Counted from the first letter of the stretch, positions 51,555-63,341 are shown. The stretch is 64,000 nucleotides of DNA from Panagrolaimus kolymaensis (GCA_028622995.1 JAJQJQ010000070.1:62001-126000); one strand, 5' to 3'. Notes: generated by a model from the sequence alone, not told the origin. Program-made: numbers and translations.

Positions 51555-52558
51555 TTTGACCAATATCAGTAAGTTTAGAAAGAAAGATAGTTAGACCTGA
51601 AACAAAAAATATATCATCATTTTTTATTCAAAAGTAACACGCGGATTGATAACTTCAGTAATGAAAAATTCTATTACGCTGCAATGATATTAAAAATATG
51701 TTTAACGAACTTTAAAAAAAAGTTAAAGATTGGCTTTTAGAATTCACAAAATAAACGATGACAAATGTAAAAAACTTTTATTTCAGCATTCGTTGTTGTT
51801 CCATTGCTTTGTTTCATCTCTCATACATAATATTTTCGATATGGACATTTTGCAAAAGCGGGGAATTCAAATATAAATGTAACCAAAAAGCTTCTTCAAC
51901 CCAATTCAGCTAATAACAACGACATCGTTGTAAAGTGCAATTAGGTTGTTATTAATCTTTCTTCTTCTTTTTTTTCTTTAAATTGTGATTGATTTGAAAA
52001 TGTAGACTTTAAATGCCTGAATTAAATACTTTTTTATTATCTGCAAAATCGCAAATTGCATAAGTAAATTATGTGTAACATGCTTCCCGGGTCTATCTTT
52101 TTTTTAAATTTTTTTTGTACTATTTACGGTTTCTTCTTTGTATGATTTTTCTATTATTTCGCCTATTAAATTAACTGCAAATGACATTTAAATTTTAATG
52201 GATTTTTATTAAATCTGTAGACTTTCACTGCACTCCCTTTATCAACTTTATTAATTCCTTGCACCATTTAATGCTAAACCATTTTTTTACATTAAAAACG
52301 TATGATCTATTCTTTCAATGTTTTTCTCTCAAAAATTCTCCAATTACAGCATTTTTTTTGAACTTTCGATATGCCTTTTTGAGAGAATTGTTCCTCTTTA
52401 ACAGGAAACTTTCTGTCTGTTAAACGCATTTTATTTGACATTATGTCCATTTTCTCTCAAAAGGTGTGAAATACCACTAAGTCTTTTTTTTACCGCTCTT
52501 ATCAGTCAAAAAATACATTATTGAGATTTTTTGATTGTTTCCAGCAGGACATGTCTTG
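51555..52558. other. Divergent gap between rpn-10 and the SLC35F-like gene
   Basis: 1.0 kb between diverging genes, AT-rich. Contains pyrimidine-rich tracts and presumably both promoters. Near its right edge is a two-codon upstream frame ATG-TCT-TGA (52551-52559) overlapping the transporter ATG. No other gene seen. Confidence 0.4.
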
Positions 52559-55086
52559 ATGGACCCGTCAATCGAAAATAATCGTACCATCAAAAACCTT
52601 ACAATGTCCATAAATGAACAACAACCACCGCCACCAAGATATCAGTCTTTCGAAGGACCTAATCTTATTTTCGCGCCATCAAATCTTCCTCCACAAAGGT
52701 AAGTACCATATTTTTATTATGTTAACTTAAAAAATTAGAAACAAAACAAACAAACAAAAAACAGACAGATTCTAATCCATTTGGCTTTCATATGAAGTTG
52801 TTTTTTGAACTTCTATTGGCGACGTTGAAAATGGTTGATCAAGAAGGTCATTTGAAGTTGAAGCAAAAATTTGACTAAAATTTGAGATGGGTCTTTGAAC
52901 TTCCATTTGGTTAATATTTGATGTAGTTTTCTCAAGTTCTGTTTGCTTTGGAATTGGTTGATCAGCAAAATCAGTTGAAGTAAGAATTTTTTGCAATTGA
53001 GGACAATGTATTGCTGAATTTCCAATTTGAGGCAAATCTTGAGCATTCATCGCTTTTTGAATTTCATCACATCCTCCTTTTCGTTTGTAAAGGTTCATAC
53101 TTGCAATCTTGACATCATGAGGTTTAATTAGATTATTATCACATTTCTTGGCAACCATACTTGAATCACGAATTAATTTTTGAGTAATTTCTACAGCAAT
53201 GTTCAAAAGAGAGTTCGAAGTAACATTTGAGACATTTTCGGAAGCAGAAAATTCTTTGAGAAGGCTATCAGAACATTGAATGTATTTTTGATGGAAAGCA
53301 TTCAAAACTTCGCTTTGTTTAGCAGCAGAACGGATTTCATCAGCTAATAATTGATTTTGTCGAATTTCTCGGCGACGTGCACTTCGAGAATTTGTCATTT
53401 TCAAAACCTAAAACGAAAAGAAATTATAGTAATAAAAAAAGATTTTACAATAAAAAAAAACACGAAAAATATGTATTTGAAATTTCAGGCAAATAGTTCC
53501 CGTGCAAAATCCTGGCCTTCCAATTGATACTGATTCTGAAACCGATAATTTTCGATGTTTACCATGTTGCGACGATAAAAATGTTTGGTAAACAAAAAAA
53601 TCCTACAAAAAATAATAAAAATGTTGGTTTTTTTAGGAGAACTTTTCAAGCTATTGTTTTGGGTCAACTCATGTCATTGTGCCTTTGTGGCACAGGTGTC
53701 GGATCTCAAATGCTCAGTAATCATAAGTTTAATGCACCAGCAGGTAAATCTATTATTTACAACAAAAAAAAAGAAGTTTGAAATAATGTTGGTAGCAAAC
53801 AAAAAAAAGGAAGAGATAAAAAAAGTATTTCACTCCGTTCGTCGAAAAGAGATTCTTTTAGAGCGAAAAACTTTGTTCCCTTCAAAAATACTGTAATTAA
53901 ATTATTTTAGCTCAAAATTTTTTAAATTATTTTATGCTTGCATTTGTTTATGGGATTATGCTTGTATTCCGTAATGGTGATCATAATTTTTTGAGTGTAA
54001 TGCGAACTCGAGGATGGAAATATTTTATTCTTGCTTTAGTGGATGTTGAAGCAAATTATATCATTGTTTATGCATATCAATTTACTAATTTAACATCCAT
54101 TCAATTATTAGATTGTTCAACAATTCCTACAGTTATGATTTTATCTGTTAGTTTAAATTTGTAATAAGAGCAATGGAAACAAATTTATTACATAATTTTT
54201 TAGTTTTTATTTTTATCCACAAGGTATTTACTCATTCATATCATTGGTGAGTTCATTGTAACTTTATATGTACATAATATGTATTAGCTTGCTTGAGTTA
54301 CAGGAGTTGCTATTTGCATGCTTGGAATTGCTTGTATTATTTACGCTGACGCTGTTGGAGGTGGTGGAAGTGGTGGTGGTTCTAATCCTCTCCTTGGAGA
54401 TCTTTTATGCGTTGCTTCAACATTCCTTTATGCAATAAGCAATATCTCAGAAGAATTTCTCGTAAAAGAGCACGATAGAATTGAATATTTAGGTTTTATT
54501 GGAATTTTTGGATCTCTTATTAGCGGCTTGCAATTGTAGTTTTTTTTAAACATTTTAAGTTTTTAATAGAAAAAAAAATTTCAGTGGAATTTTCGAACAC
54601 CGTAATTTATCCACCGTAACATGGGACTTTACAATTATTGGAGGATATTTACTTTTTACATTTTCCATGTTTGCTTTTTACAGTATGGTTTCAGTTGTTA
54701 TAAGAAAGACATCAGCTTTAATGTTTAATTTGGCTGCTTTAACAGCAGACTTTTATTCACTAATTGCAAGCATTGTTATCTTTCATTATTCTGTAAGCCT
54801 TAATATTTTTCCCTCTTTGCAATTGACATTTTTTTAGTTCAAATTTTTATATTTTATTTCATTTTTACTCGTTATCGCTGGTACCGTAGTTTATTCATTG
54901 AGAAAAACTCAAACAGGGCGCCGTGGAGATCGATCCCTTGCTTGTCGATGCTTCCGAGCAGTATGTCCATGTTTTGGTTGCTGTCATGAATGCCGCCTGA
55001 CGGATCCATACACGGTTCAGGAAGTTGAAAGATCAGCGTCGGCTTCCCTCGAACTACAAGACACTTCATGCTCTTACTCAGATTAA
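52559..55086 (+). CDS. SLC35F1/F2-like drug/metabolite-type transporter
   Basis: Ten-helix transporter of the DMT/EamA fold, SLC35F1/F2 group. Exon 1 (52559-52698) encodes a Pro-rich cytosolic N-terminus; exon 2 starts at 53489. The family blocks are RTFQAIVLGQLMSLCLCGTG, ANYIIVYAYQFTNLTSIQLL, LLGDLLCVASTFLYAISNI-SEE, EYLGFIGIFGSL and TSALMFNLAALTADFYSL. The C-terminal tail is Cys-rich (RCFRAVCPCFGCCHECRL), a candidate palmitoylation site. Substrate is not evident; human SLC35F2 imports small organic molecules. Intron 1 contains a gene on the opposite strand. Confidence 0.85.
52772..53398 (-). CDS. Nested single-exon histone-fold-like protein
   Basis: A complete 208-codon frame within intron 1 of the SLC35F-like gene, opposite strand. 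Start MTNSRSARRREIRQNQL (53398); an upstream AAACGTTTTAG acceptor suggests trans-splicing. A helical central part, NVSNVTSNSLLNIAVEITQK ... DSSMVAKKCDNNLIKPHDVK, follows the histone-fold helix 2 - loop - helix 3 pattern of CENP-S/TAF9-type proteins (hydrophobic helix, AKK-type loop, I-x-x-x-D-V-K). The C-terminal half is Gln/Thr/Ser-rich with near repeats of TELEKTTSNINQMEVQ type. Kinetochore, Fanconi or TFIID function is only a hypothesis. Confidence 0.6.
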   Translation of the reverse strand: MTNSRSARRREIRQNQLLADEIRSAAKQSEVLNAFHQKYIQCSDSLLKEFSASENVSNVTSNSLLNIAVEITQKLIRDSSMVAKKCDNNLIKPHDVKIASMNLYKRKGGCDEIQKAMNAQDLPQIGNSAIHCPQLQKILTSTDFADQPIPKQTELEKTTSNINQMEVQRPISNFSQIFASTSNDLLDQPFSTSPIEVQKTTSYESQMD

Positions 55087-55301
55087 TGCTCAATTTTTAC
55101 TTTGTACCTACCTCACGGGTTTAATTTTCATATTGTTAGATCAGATATAAAAATTATTGTTAAAGTTTACAAATAAAGTTATCAAGGAAAAGAAAATTAA
55201 AATTTATTGCAATCGTTTGTACAAAAAATGTTAAATGAAAACACTAAACAGACAAAAATGTGTTTATATGACGTTAGTAACATCAGTAAAAAAAATGTAA
55301 G

Positions 55302-56265
55302 TTAATAGGATCTTTGAGAAACATTTTGAACTCTTGAAAATAAACCATATTCATTTGCTTCTCTTTGCTTTTTCTCTGCAATCTTCTTTGATCCAATAAC
55401 ATCTTTAGCCAATTTTCTTAAATTTTGAATCACACGATCATCCATTTCCTCCCTTGTTAATTTTCTTCTTTGAGATACATCATTATGCCTAAAAGAAATT
55501 AAATAATATCAACAATAAAATACAATTTGATTCACATACCAATCATGGTGATTACAATTTGGACAATTGTATTGATAAACAGTGGTATGATAGCAATGAG
55601 GCGGATTACTCGTCGATCGAACAAGAGACTGAGACCGTGGTTGAGGACGACGATGATATTCTTCTTCACGTTTTCTATGAGCTTGTGAACTTCTTCGTTG
55701 TCTATGTTGTTGACGATTTCCTTCTTCATACGAAAAATTAGGAAGTTGTTCATGTTTTTTATATGCCCGATGATTTTCTTGTAATATTTCATTATCTGGT
55801 GTTAATCGAGGACTACGAGAACTAAAACGCGATGGTTGAATTTCGGTTCTTGCACCCTCTTGTTGTAAATCAGATAAAACTTGACGTGGAGATGATCGGC
55901 GACGATGATGAAGGTTGCTAAAAAAGTATTTATAGACAAATAAATAACAAAATGACCAACATTTTATTCCAAGCAATGTCATCAGCAAGTTTTACAAACA
56001 TTTCAGATTGTTGTTTGATTGGTTTTTCTTTGAATGATGATAAAGGAATATCTCTACACCTTCTTGGATTGATTTTCATTTGTACTTCTGAATATTTTTT
56101 TGAATCAGTGAGAAATCGGTTCATTTGTTCAGATTGAACTCGGGACGAAGATATTCCAGAATCGCGATTTGAATTTCTTGGATCTTGATAATGGTGATTT
56201 CCATCTTTGATTCTCGTATGGCATTCTTCTATTGAATATCCAGATAAACCAGAATCATCCAACAT
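55302..56265 (-). CDS. Basic, His/Arg/Gln-rich protein of unknown function
   Basis: Three exons: start MLDDSGLSGYSIEECHTRIK at 56265, a middle exon rich in Arg, Gln and His (HRRRSSPRQVLSDLQQEG; YQYNCPNCNHHDW contains a Cys-x2-Cys), and a last exon (about 55302-55491) with a helical basic end (RRKLTREEMDDRVIQNLRKL ... QNVSQRSY). Phospho-type motifs such as DDSGLSGYS and DSGISSS resemble beta-TrCP degrons (DSG-x2-3-S). No family recognised. Confidence 0.65.
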
Positions 56266-56661
56266 TGTTGAATAAATAAATCAGTCGTCGCCAAAAAAGC
56301 TAAAAAATAAAAAATGGTTAGCTAAAAAAAGAAGAATCGTTTGTGCAATGAAAAATAGACAAAAGGCACGCCAGGGGTTTTGACACGCACATTTTGTTTG
56401 GGGCATTGCATCTTTTCTTTTTCTTTTTTGGCGGGAGAAATCATCTCTACGATGGGAACACGCAATAAGAATGGAAGAAACCAATAAAAAATGTTTATGC
56501 AAATTTTTCCTTTTCTTTGGCTCTATCTTTTTTTACTCAAGCAATTCGATTGAAAAAAAATGTGTAAAAAGTTTTTTATCTGAAGGATTTGTTAGGATTT
56601 TTGTTTGTCCATTATTGTAAAAAATTTTATTTGTGTAAAAAGACATTAAAAAAGGTTTTAA

Positions 56662-56905
56662 AGGGAGTGTCCCAAACGATGAGAATAATTTTACTACGAC
56701 GGGTGTTCCTAGCCCGAAAGTTTCATTGTCTCAAAAGCTTACAAAGTGCTACGAATTTTTGAAGCTTTTTGTAGCATTTGGAGAAAATTTCGTAAGCTTT
56801 TGAAAAAACTTTGTAAAACTTTGTAAGACTTGGAGACAGTGAAGAAAAACTTTCGGGCTAGGAACACCCGCTGTAAGGGTTTTCTCATCGTTTGGGACAC
56901 TCCCT
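56662..56905. mobile_element. TTAA-flanked MITE 3 at the receptor gene stop codon
   Basis: Starts AGGGAGTGTCCCAAACGATG and ends CATCGTTTGGGACACTCCCT, with TTAA at 56658-56661 and 56906-56909. Arms of about 70 bp; an inner block GGGTGTTCCTAGCCCGAAAG is shared in similar form with the TA-flanked MITE at 26.9 kb. No coding frame. The right TTAA contains the stop codon of the 7TM receptor gene. Confidence 0.88.
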
Positions 56906-59900
56906 TTAAATGACAGAATTATGATGAGATGAATGTCCACTTCTTCGAAGAATGGAAGATCGAATTCTTTGACCAGTACAAAAAAGTTTCAAAGTAATTT
57001 CAGAGTCAACTGATTCAGGCCTTCCAGAAGCAGATTCATAAGTTCCTGTGGTCGATGAACACCTTCGAGGGCTTCGCGTTGTGCTTCGTTTTCTTTGACT
57101 ACTGCTTGCAGTTCGACGATGACGACGCTGGCGATATGTTTTCCACGGGCAGAAAATAAATGTGAATGTATTAAATGCTGTGCATAAATAATATCGAAGC
57201 TAAAAAAATGATAAATTTTTCTTGGCAATTAAAAAATATTAAACTTGCCCTTCTTCGAATAGTTGGAGTTCGTACGGCTACTAAAATAGGATTTAATAAA
57301 GGATCGGCAAAAGATGCAATTCGGGCTAATTGATAATATGTTGCTAATTCAGCAACTCCATGCCTATCATCAACCCAAAAAACTGCAATTTCTATAAAAG
57401 TTTGCCCAACGATTGAAACAAAATATGCGCTTATTGAAAGTAACAAAGTATTAAAAAGTGTTTCTCGCCTTCGATGTGGAGTATGATCTCTTAAAGTATT
57501 TTATTATTAGAGTCATGTTTGAATTCAAAAAAGAAAAGAAAATTACCTCATATTATCGCCAAGAAAGTCATGTTGAGATCGAACACGCCAATGATACAAT
57601 AATGTTAGAAGGAAAACAAGGATAGCAGCAACAAGAAAAGTGAGAGTAAAAAGAGTATGGCCACGAAGAAGATAAACACCAAATGTATGAAATATAGCAA
57701 CTCGATCACAGTGTCTTAATACTTCGACATAATCTGATCTTATTGGCCTAAAGATTATTTTAATACTTTAATACTTTAATACTTTAATAATTATAATTTT
57801 TATTAATGTAGCCAAATTTCAAAATACATAAGTTTTTTGTTGCAACTTTTATTTAAAAAAAAGAGAAATTAAAAATAGTTTTCTTTGAAAGGAATAGGAT
57901 GCTACTGTCTATAGCTATGTCTCGATAAAAATGAGGAAAGATATAAAAATACTAGTTTACCTTGAGCAGTTCAGTGACCCAGGATTCGATTGTAAAACTG
58001 TGAACATATTATCCAAATTTTGAATTGCAGAAAATTGAAGGGCAGAAAAAATTAAATGTGTTATTATAAGAAATACCCAAACAAATGCAAAAACCAAAAT
58101 TACACATCGTCGAGAAAGTTTTATAGCTTTTCCCGACATTGATTTATTAATTACTACGAGAACGAGCACCAATAAATGTGTTAAACCCAGCAACGACCCA
58201 TTTTGAGCCAGTGAGAATAATGTTTCTTGAATCAAATGTTTAAGAAATTCAGATTGTGCAAATAAATGAGTTTGAAGGGTTTCAGCTATAATTAAAGCGG
58301 CACTATTTTGATAAAACTTAAAAATAAATAAAATTGTTTGTTAACAAATTTTATATGTAATTCGATATGGCCTTACTTGATCTTCGGTAACAGTATCATA
58401 AGGCAAATCATCATAAAAATCGCTAAACATACAAACAAACGATGCAACAAAAAGGGCATTAGAAAACAAAATATTAAAAATGAATAAAATTGTTGCGGTT
58501 GAAAGTTTATCTTTAGTTTGATGGAGTAAAATTGAGAGGAATATTGTGTTAAAAATAACCAAAGCAAGAAGTAAAATTTCAATTAAAACTCCAATAGCTG
58601 AAATTTCTCCAATTCTTACAAAATCACTGAAAAGATAAATTAGTTTGCATTTGGGATAATATAAATCAAAAGCTTTACTCGGCAGTTTCGGTATTGATAT
58701 CATCAATATTTGGTAATCGACAATCTTTATCTGTGATATTTTGATCAGAATAATGACTTGAATTGCTTGAATCAGCTGATTCCAAATTAATATGACCTGT
58801 ATCATTTCCTCTGCATAATCGATCAGCTTGAATCATTTGTTTTAGTCTAATTGCAGCCAATGGAAAATGTTGTAAAAGCAATCGAGTTTTTAAAACCAAA
58901 TGTGGCAATAATGAATAACTTAAAACGGTTCTTTTGATATTTCCAGATAAAAGATTCATAAATACTGTATCATTTGCAAGAGCTTCACCCAAATGTGTAT
59001 CATATCGATTACCATTTTGATAAAATTCAGTCAAAGTTTGACATAAACGAGAAAAGCGTGAGAAAAAGCTCCGAAGTTTTATTAATGGTTGAGCATCTTC
59101 GCCGATGCAGCGCTGAAGAAAAAAATTTGTTTATTGAATATATTGATCCGATATGAGAAAGAATAACACTTTTAATTTTAAAGCTAATATAACTTTTTTT
59201 AGTTACTAAAACTTTAGAAAAGATTGAAAGTTTACAAACCATTTGAGCGATTGTAATATTTGCTTGGGTTGAATCAACATGGCATCGTCCATAAAGATCT
59301 TGATAAGCATCCAAAAGTCGATTACATATTATCCTTAAAAAGTATTTAATTTTTAAAATTTTAAAAGGTTAATTCTTTTTTGTTGTAGAAAATAAATAGC
59401 TTCTTACGGTCGATTGGCGTTTTCTTTTTCATAAATAATTCGAAAAAGGTCAGCAAATGCGCTCAATTGATATTTACCAATATCATCAGTTTTTTGACAA
59501 ACCTAAAATTAATTTTAAACCAAATATTTACTCCAATAAAGAATATGGATTAAAAGTCACGAACTAATGCAAACCCGGCTCGTAGCATATCAACTTGAAA
59601 ATCTCGAACATATGCATATGGGCTTGCAACAACTATTCGATTAATATCACAAAAATCGAGGGATCTCATAAACCATATTATCCCTTCATATTTTCTTCCA
59701 CTTAAATGTTGCGTAAAATTTTTTCGACAAAGAATTGAATGACGAAGGATTCCCATTATCTTTATAAAAAAAGAAGGAAAGTTATTATTAGTTCTTTTAA
59801 GCATAAGATAGAACAAAGATGCTTTTTTAAGTTTCAATGATCAAAGGTAAAGACAAAAGTTTGCTAAAAAAAAAAGTGAAGAAACATTATACATACCGGA

Positions 59901-60133
59901 GCTCGGTGAACATTTCGATTTTCTTCAATTCGAGCTAAAGCTTCTTGATCACGCATTTGTTGCACTTCCAAAATAATATGTTTATGCATTGTTTCGGTAC
60001 ATAATAATCGAATCATTTCAATATTATTTAATGGTGGAAGCCATCGCTCTGATTGAAATGCTTCCAATGATGAAATGAAAAAGTGGCCACCGATAACAAA
60101 GATAAAAATGAATTGTAAAATAATAGCAGTCAT
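56906..60133 (-). CDS. Class A-like 7TM receptor with long N-terminal ectodomain
   Basis: About nine exons. Signal sequence (MTAIILQFIFIFVIGGHFF), then roughly 350 residues with scattered Cys and N-glycosylation sequons, of no known domain. Seven hydrophobic segments follow: GEISAIGVLIEILLLALVIF; FIFNILFSNALFVASFVC; GLTHLLVLVLVVIN; VFAFVWVFLIITHLIFSA; LFTLTFLVAAILVFLLTLLY; LLLSISAYFVSIVGQTF; and ARIASFADPLLNPILVAVRT. The last ends with the NPxxY-like NPILV and a helix 8 (RTPTIRRRLRYYL). The cytosolic tail is basic and Ser-rich (RTASSSQRKRSTTRSP; ends SSHHNSVI). Reading into the tail requires a GC-AG intron (57200-57248). Probably a peptide or orphan receptor; the ligand is not inferable. Confidence 0.7.
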
Positions 60134-61218
60134 AGATGAATTTATTTTGAGCAAATTTTAGAAAAATAAAAAAAGGCTTTTTAAATATGAGTGAGCAATA
60201 TTAAAATTGGTTGAAATACTATGAAAAGAAAAGTGGTAGTTTAAAACAAAATACCATGGCAATTTATGTTTGATAATCACAAGCTTAAATCTAAAAACAG
60301 TGGTAATTAGAATGCTTTCTAAAAGTTTCAAACAATGTGTTAAAAAAAATTGACCAAAATAAATTTTTTACAAAACCTTGCAAAACTACCGTATCCTCTT
60401 TTATAAACGACTAAGAGCGCGTGCAGCTAATTTCAATTTTATTCAACCAAAAATAAAAAGTCCTTTAAAAACATAGTAAAAAAGGATAAAGTAATTTTTT
60501 TTTTGCAAATTAAAATAAAATCGAAAGCACGTAACTTTATATTTATTTTATTCATTTCTACCAAGTACGGCAAATTTTTAACGGAAACGCGAGATATATT
60601 TTTTGTCAAGTTAATGATGCTGCGCACATAAAAAAAAATTTCCTATAATTATCCAAAAAGGTAAAATTGGACTCTAAAAGGAGAAAGAGCAATTTTCTTT
60701 CTTCCCATCATGGTAATAGACATTCAAAAATAAGAAAAATGTTTTTTTATATTTCTCAAATACATATTTTTAAGGATAAAATGTATCCAATAAGGGTTAT
60801 TGTTAGAATCAATGTTCAAAGTGTCTTTCTAAAACAACGATTCAAATTACGCTAATTTGATGCAAGTAAATAGGAAAGGCCAAGATCCTTTTGTTAAAAC
60901 CAACAGGAATATAATGGTTCATTTTTTTCTCAACGACTCCGGCATTGAGCAAATTGGCAGCGTCAAATAGCAATTTCTAAAAAAAATAAAACAGCGTCTT
61001 CTTTTTTTTATCTTGGTTTTTGCACATAAGAAAGAGAAAAAAAAGCAACAAGTTTTCTTCTCTTTTTAGTCAAGTGCAAAAAGGGATGCCTTCAATAGTC
61101 TCGTATAAGAAATAAAAAAAATGTTTATTTGTACATGAAATGCAAAAAAAAAAAATAAGATACAAAGTATTCAATTTGAAGCATAAAATGACAAACAAGA
61201 AGTTAGAAATGGAAGAAA
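60134..61218. other. Gap between the 7TM receptor and the small orphan gene
   Basis: 1.08 kb, AT-rich, 5' flank of the receptor gene and 3' flank of the next minus-strand gene. No coding exon, RNA gene or repeat could be supported. Confidence 0.4.
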
Positions 61219-61677
61219 TCACGCATCTCGACGAATCTTTGCTGGAGGAGGAGGACATCCGGTGCCATTTGACCCACGTCGATGACGAGCAGCTTTACCA
61301 CCAGTATTCACTCGTGCAGGCTTTGATGGTGATGGCGCTTTTCTCTAAAATAAACCAAGAATACAATCAATTTTAAGTGTATAAAAAAAACTTACAAGAG
61401 TTGTCCTCCAATTTCTTCTTAACAACATTGGTAAATGTCCATTTGTATCTTTCTTAATTTCAACTATGTTTTTTGCGTCACGCGCGGGAGCAATAAAAGG
61501 CCTTCGTAGGTTTATTGACAATAATGGACGCTTTTTAACTTCGCTTGTTTCACAAATAGGAAAATCTTCATTCAATTCAATGTCCAAATTTCGAGTAGTA
61601 CTAGGCTTTGAATGTATATGGAAATTTTCATTAATTTGGTCTTTGATTTCAGCTTTCACAATCGATTCGGACGACAT
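61219..61677 (-). CDS. Small basic orphan protein
   Basis: Two exons (about 61396-61677 and 61219-about 61346), about 135 residues. Start MSSESIVKAEIKDQINENFH; the second exon, read in the frame set by the phase-0 donor CTT|GTAAG, encodes RKAPSPSKPARVNTGGKAAR and ends PPPPAKIRRDA. Basic, Pro-rich, no membrane segment. No family recognised. The start region seems to be partly copied near 63.0 kb together with the anamorsin 3' half. Confidence 0.6.
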
Positions 61678-61870
61678 CTAAATGCTAAAAAAATAAGACA
61701 AGAGACATTAAAATGACACAGCAAATAACAAAGCCGGTAAAATAACCATAAAATTTTTTACAAAACGTTAAAAATGATATTTTATTGAAATTTTTACAAA
61801 AACATAACAATAATACAGAAATCAAGCATATAAACAAATGTCAAATTATTAACAGAGATCAAGGCTAAGT

Positions 61871-62271
61871 TTAAATATCGTCAATGTTGTTGAGTTTAAT
61901 TGCTTCACCAGGTTTTAAAGGTGGAAGGTTGAGTTTAACAGATGAGCCGAATGGTGGCATTCCAAGATAAGGACAAGTTGTGCATCGAAAAGCATCTCCA
62001 AGAGAACAACTACCACATGACGATTTTGCTGCAGGTTGTGCAATTCCGGCTTCTTCTTGTTCAGCTAAACCACAGGTACAATTTTTGCAGGCTCGTTTTT
62101 TCTTTCCTTCTTCTTCAGAAACACCACATGCAGCTAAAAAAATCCATTATATTACAAAAAAAAGTATGAAATCAAAACATTACAAGTTACTTCAGGCTTT
62201 TGGAAATCTTCTTCAACAAGAAGTGATCGTTCGTCAATAATATCGTCATCAATTTTTTGATTACCAGACAT
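61871..62271 (-). CDS. Truncated anamorsin paralogue: Fe-S cluster domain only
   Basis: Two exons encode about 115 residues: [20 protein letters not shown], then the complete Fe-S part of CIAPIN1/Dre2. Motif A (C-x9-C-x2-C-x-C) is [20 protein letters not shown] and motif B (twin C-x2-C) is [19 protein letters not shown]. The N-terminal methyltransferase-like domain and most of the linker are absent. Relative to the full copy at 63.3 kb it carries an extra segment [11 protein letters not shown] before [10 protein letters not shown]. Both exons and the intron position match the full copy, so it arose by DNA duplication. An acceptor (TTTTTCAG) lies 3 bp before the ATG, so it could be expressed as a stand-alone protein. 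Confidence 0.75.
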
Positions 62272-63341
62272 CTTCTGAAAAATAACCTTATAAAAAATCA
62301 CAAACTCTCTATTTATTAATATTTTTTCACGTAAAGCTTATCACGTCTTCACATAAAATAAAAATCATGTTTTAAAAGAGATAAACAATTTTTAGATAAT
62401 GCTTCTCATACCAAAAGGATTTCTGTAACTATTTTTTACTCAAAAAATAATAAAATTCAAGAATTATTTCAAACAAAAAGAATGAGAAATCAAAGATAAT
62501 TTTTTTCAATCAATCAAGAAAGGATTCTAGAAAAGTGGAGAGATGAATTCGTTGCGTGACTTTTCGAAACAAGGTTTACGGTTTTTTTGAAGCTTGTTTC
62601 AAGCAGCTTTAAAAAATTTCTAAATTACCTAATCTTATTAATTTGCTAGGGTTTTTTGGTAAAAGATCTATATTGTCCCATTGTTCATTCATTTTGACAA
62701 TAAATTTTAACGGTGTACAAACTTATAAAGAATAAGCTAATAGTTACCTGGTCTTGCAGTGAAATGATCTCCTAATTTTTTTGATGGTGAAGAATCCATT
62801 AGCAAGATGCTAATATTTTACTTCTTGAATCTATTTAAACCGCGTCTTGAAAAAAAATATATAAGGATCTCGGTCAACTGTTAAGTTTCTGGACGCTAAT
62901 ATGAAATAAAAATTCATTATCTACTTTGATGTTTACAACTTGGGATTATGATGTATGCGAAAATTATTTTCATCCATTTCTGCCTTGATATTTGCTTACT
63001 TAATTGTTTTTGACGACATGTAAGTTACTAAAAGAAAAAAAGTATATCAACAGACTCGAAAACAAATAATAAAATCGGCAAAATAACCGTAAAACTTTCT
63101 GAAGAAAAGAATTCAAAGATACTTTATTTAAATTAAACCAAAAAAATATAGCGTACTTATAATTGTTTTAACAAGGACGTAACATAATACCAAAAAAATA
63201 TAAAAACAATACAAAAATTCAAGCATAATAAAAAATCTCGAATTTGATAGGTTTAAACCTCTCACTTAATTCAATCATAGGGCCAAAATTAAAAGAGAGG
63301 CTTTGGGCAAACAACTTTTTGATAATATGGTAGAACTTATT
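62272..63341. other. Gap between the two anamorsin copies
   Basis: 1.07 kb. The part nearest the second copy (about 63010-63240) is diverged but alignable with the 3' flank of the first copy. A short exon-like piece at about 62745-62796 on the minus strand (ATG to GTAACT donor) has no in-frame partner. Confidence 0.4.

Noticed and set aside
57764..57800. Short tandem repeat of AATACTTT units
   Set aside because: A minor intronic microsatellite with no further significance.
62745..62796. Possible first exon (MDSSPSKKLGDHFTARPG) of the truncated anamorsin gene
   Set aside because: Its phase-1 donor gives a stop with every acceptor I tried, including the one before the MSGNQKI exon.
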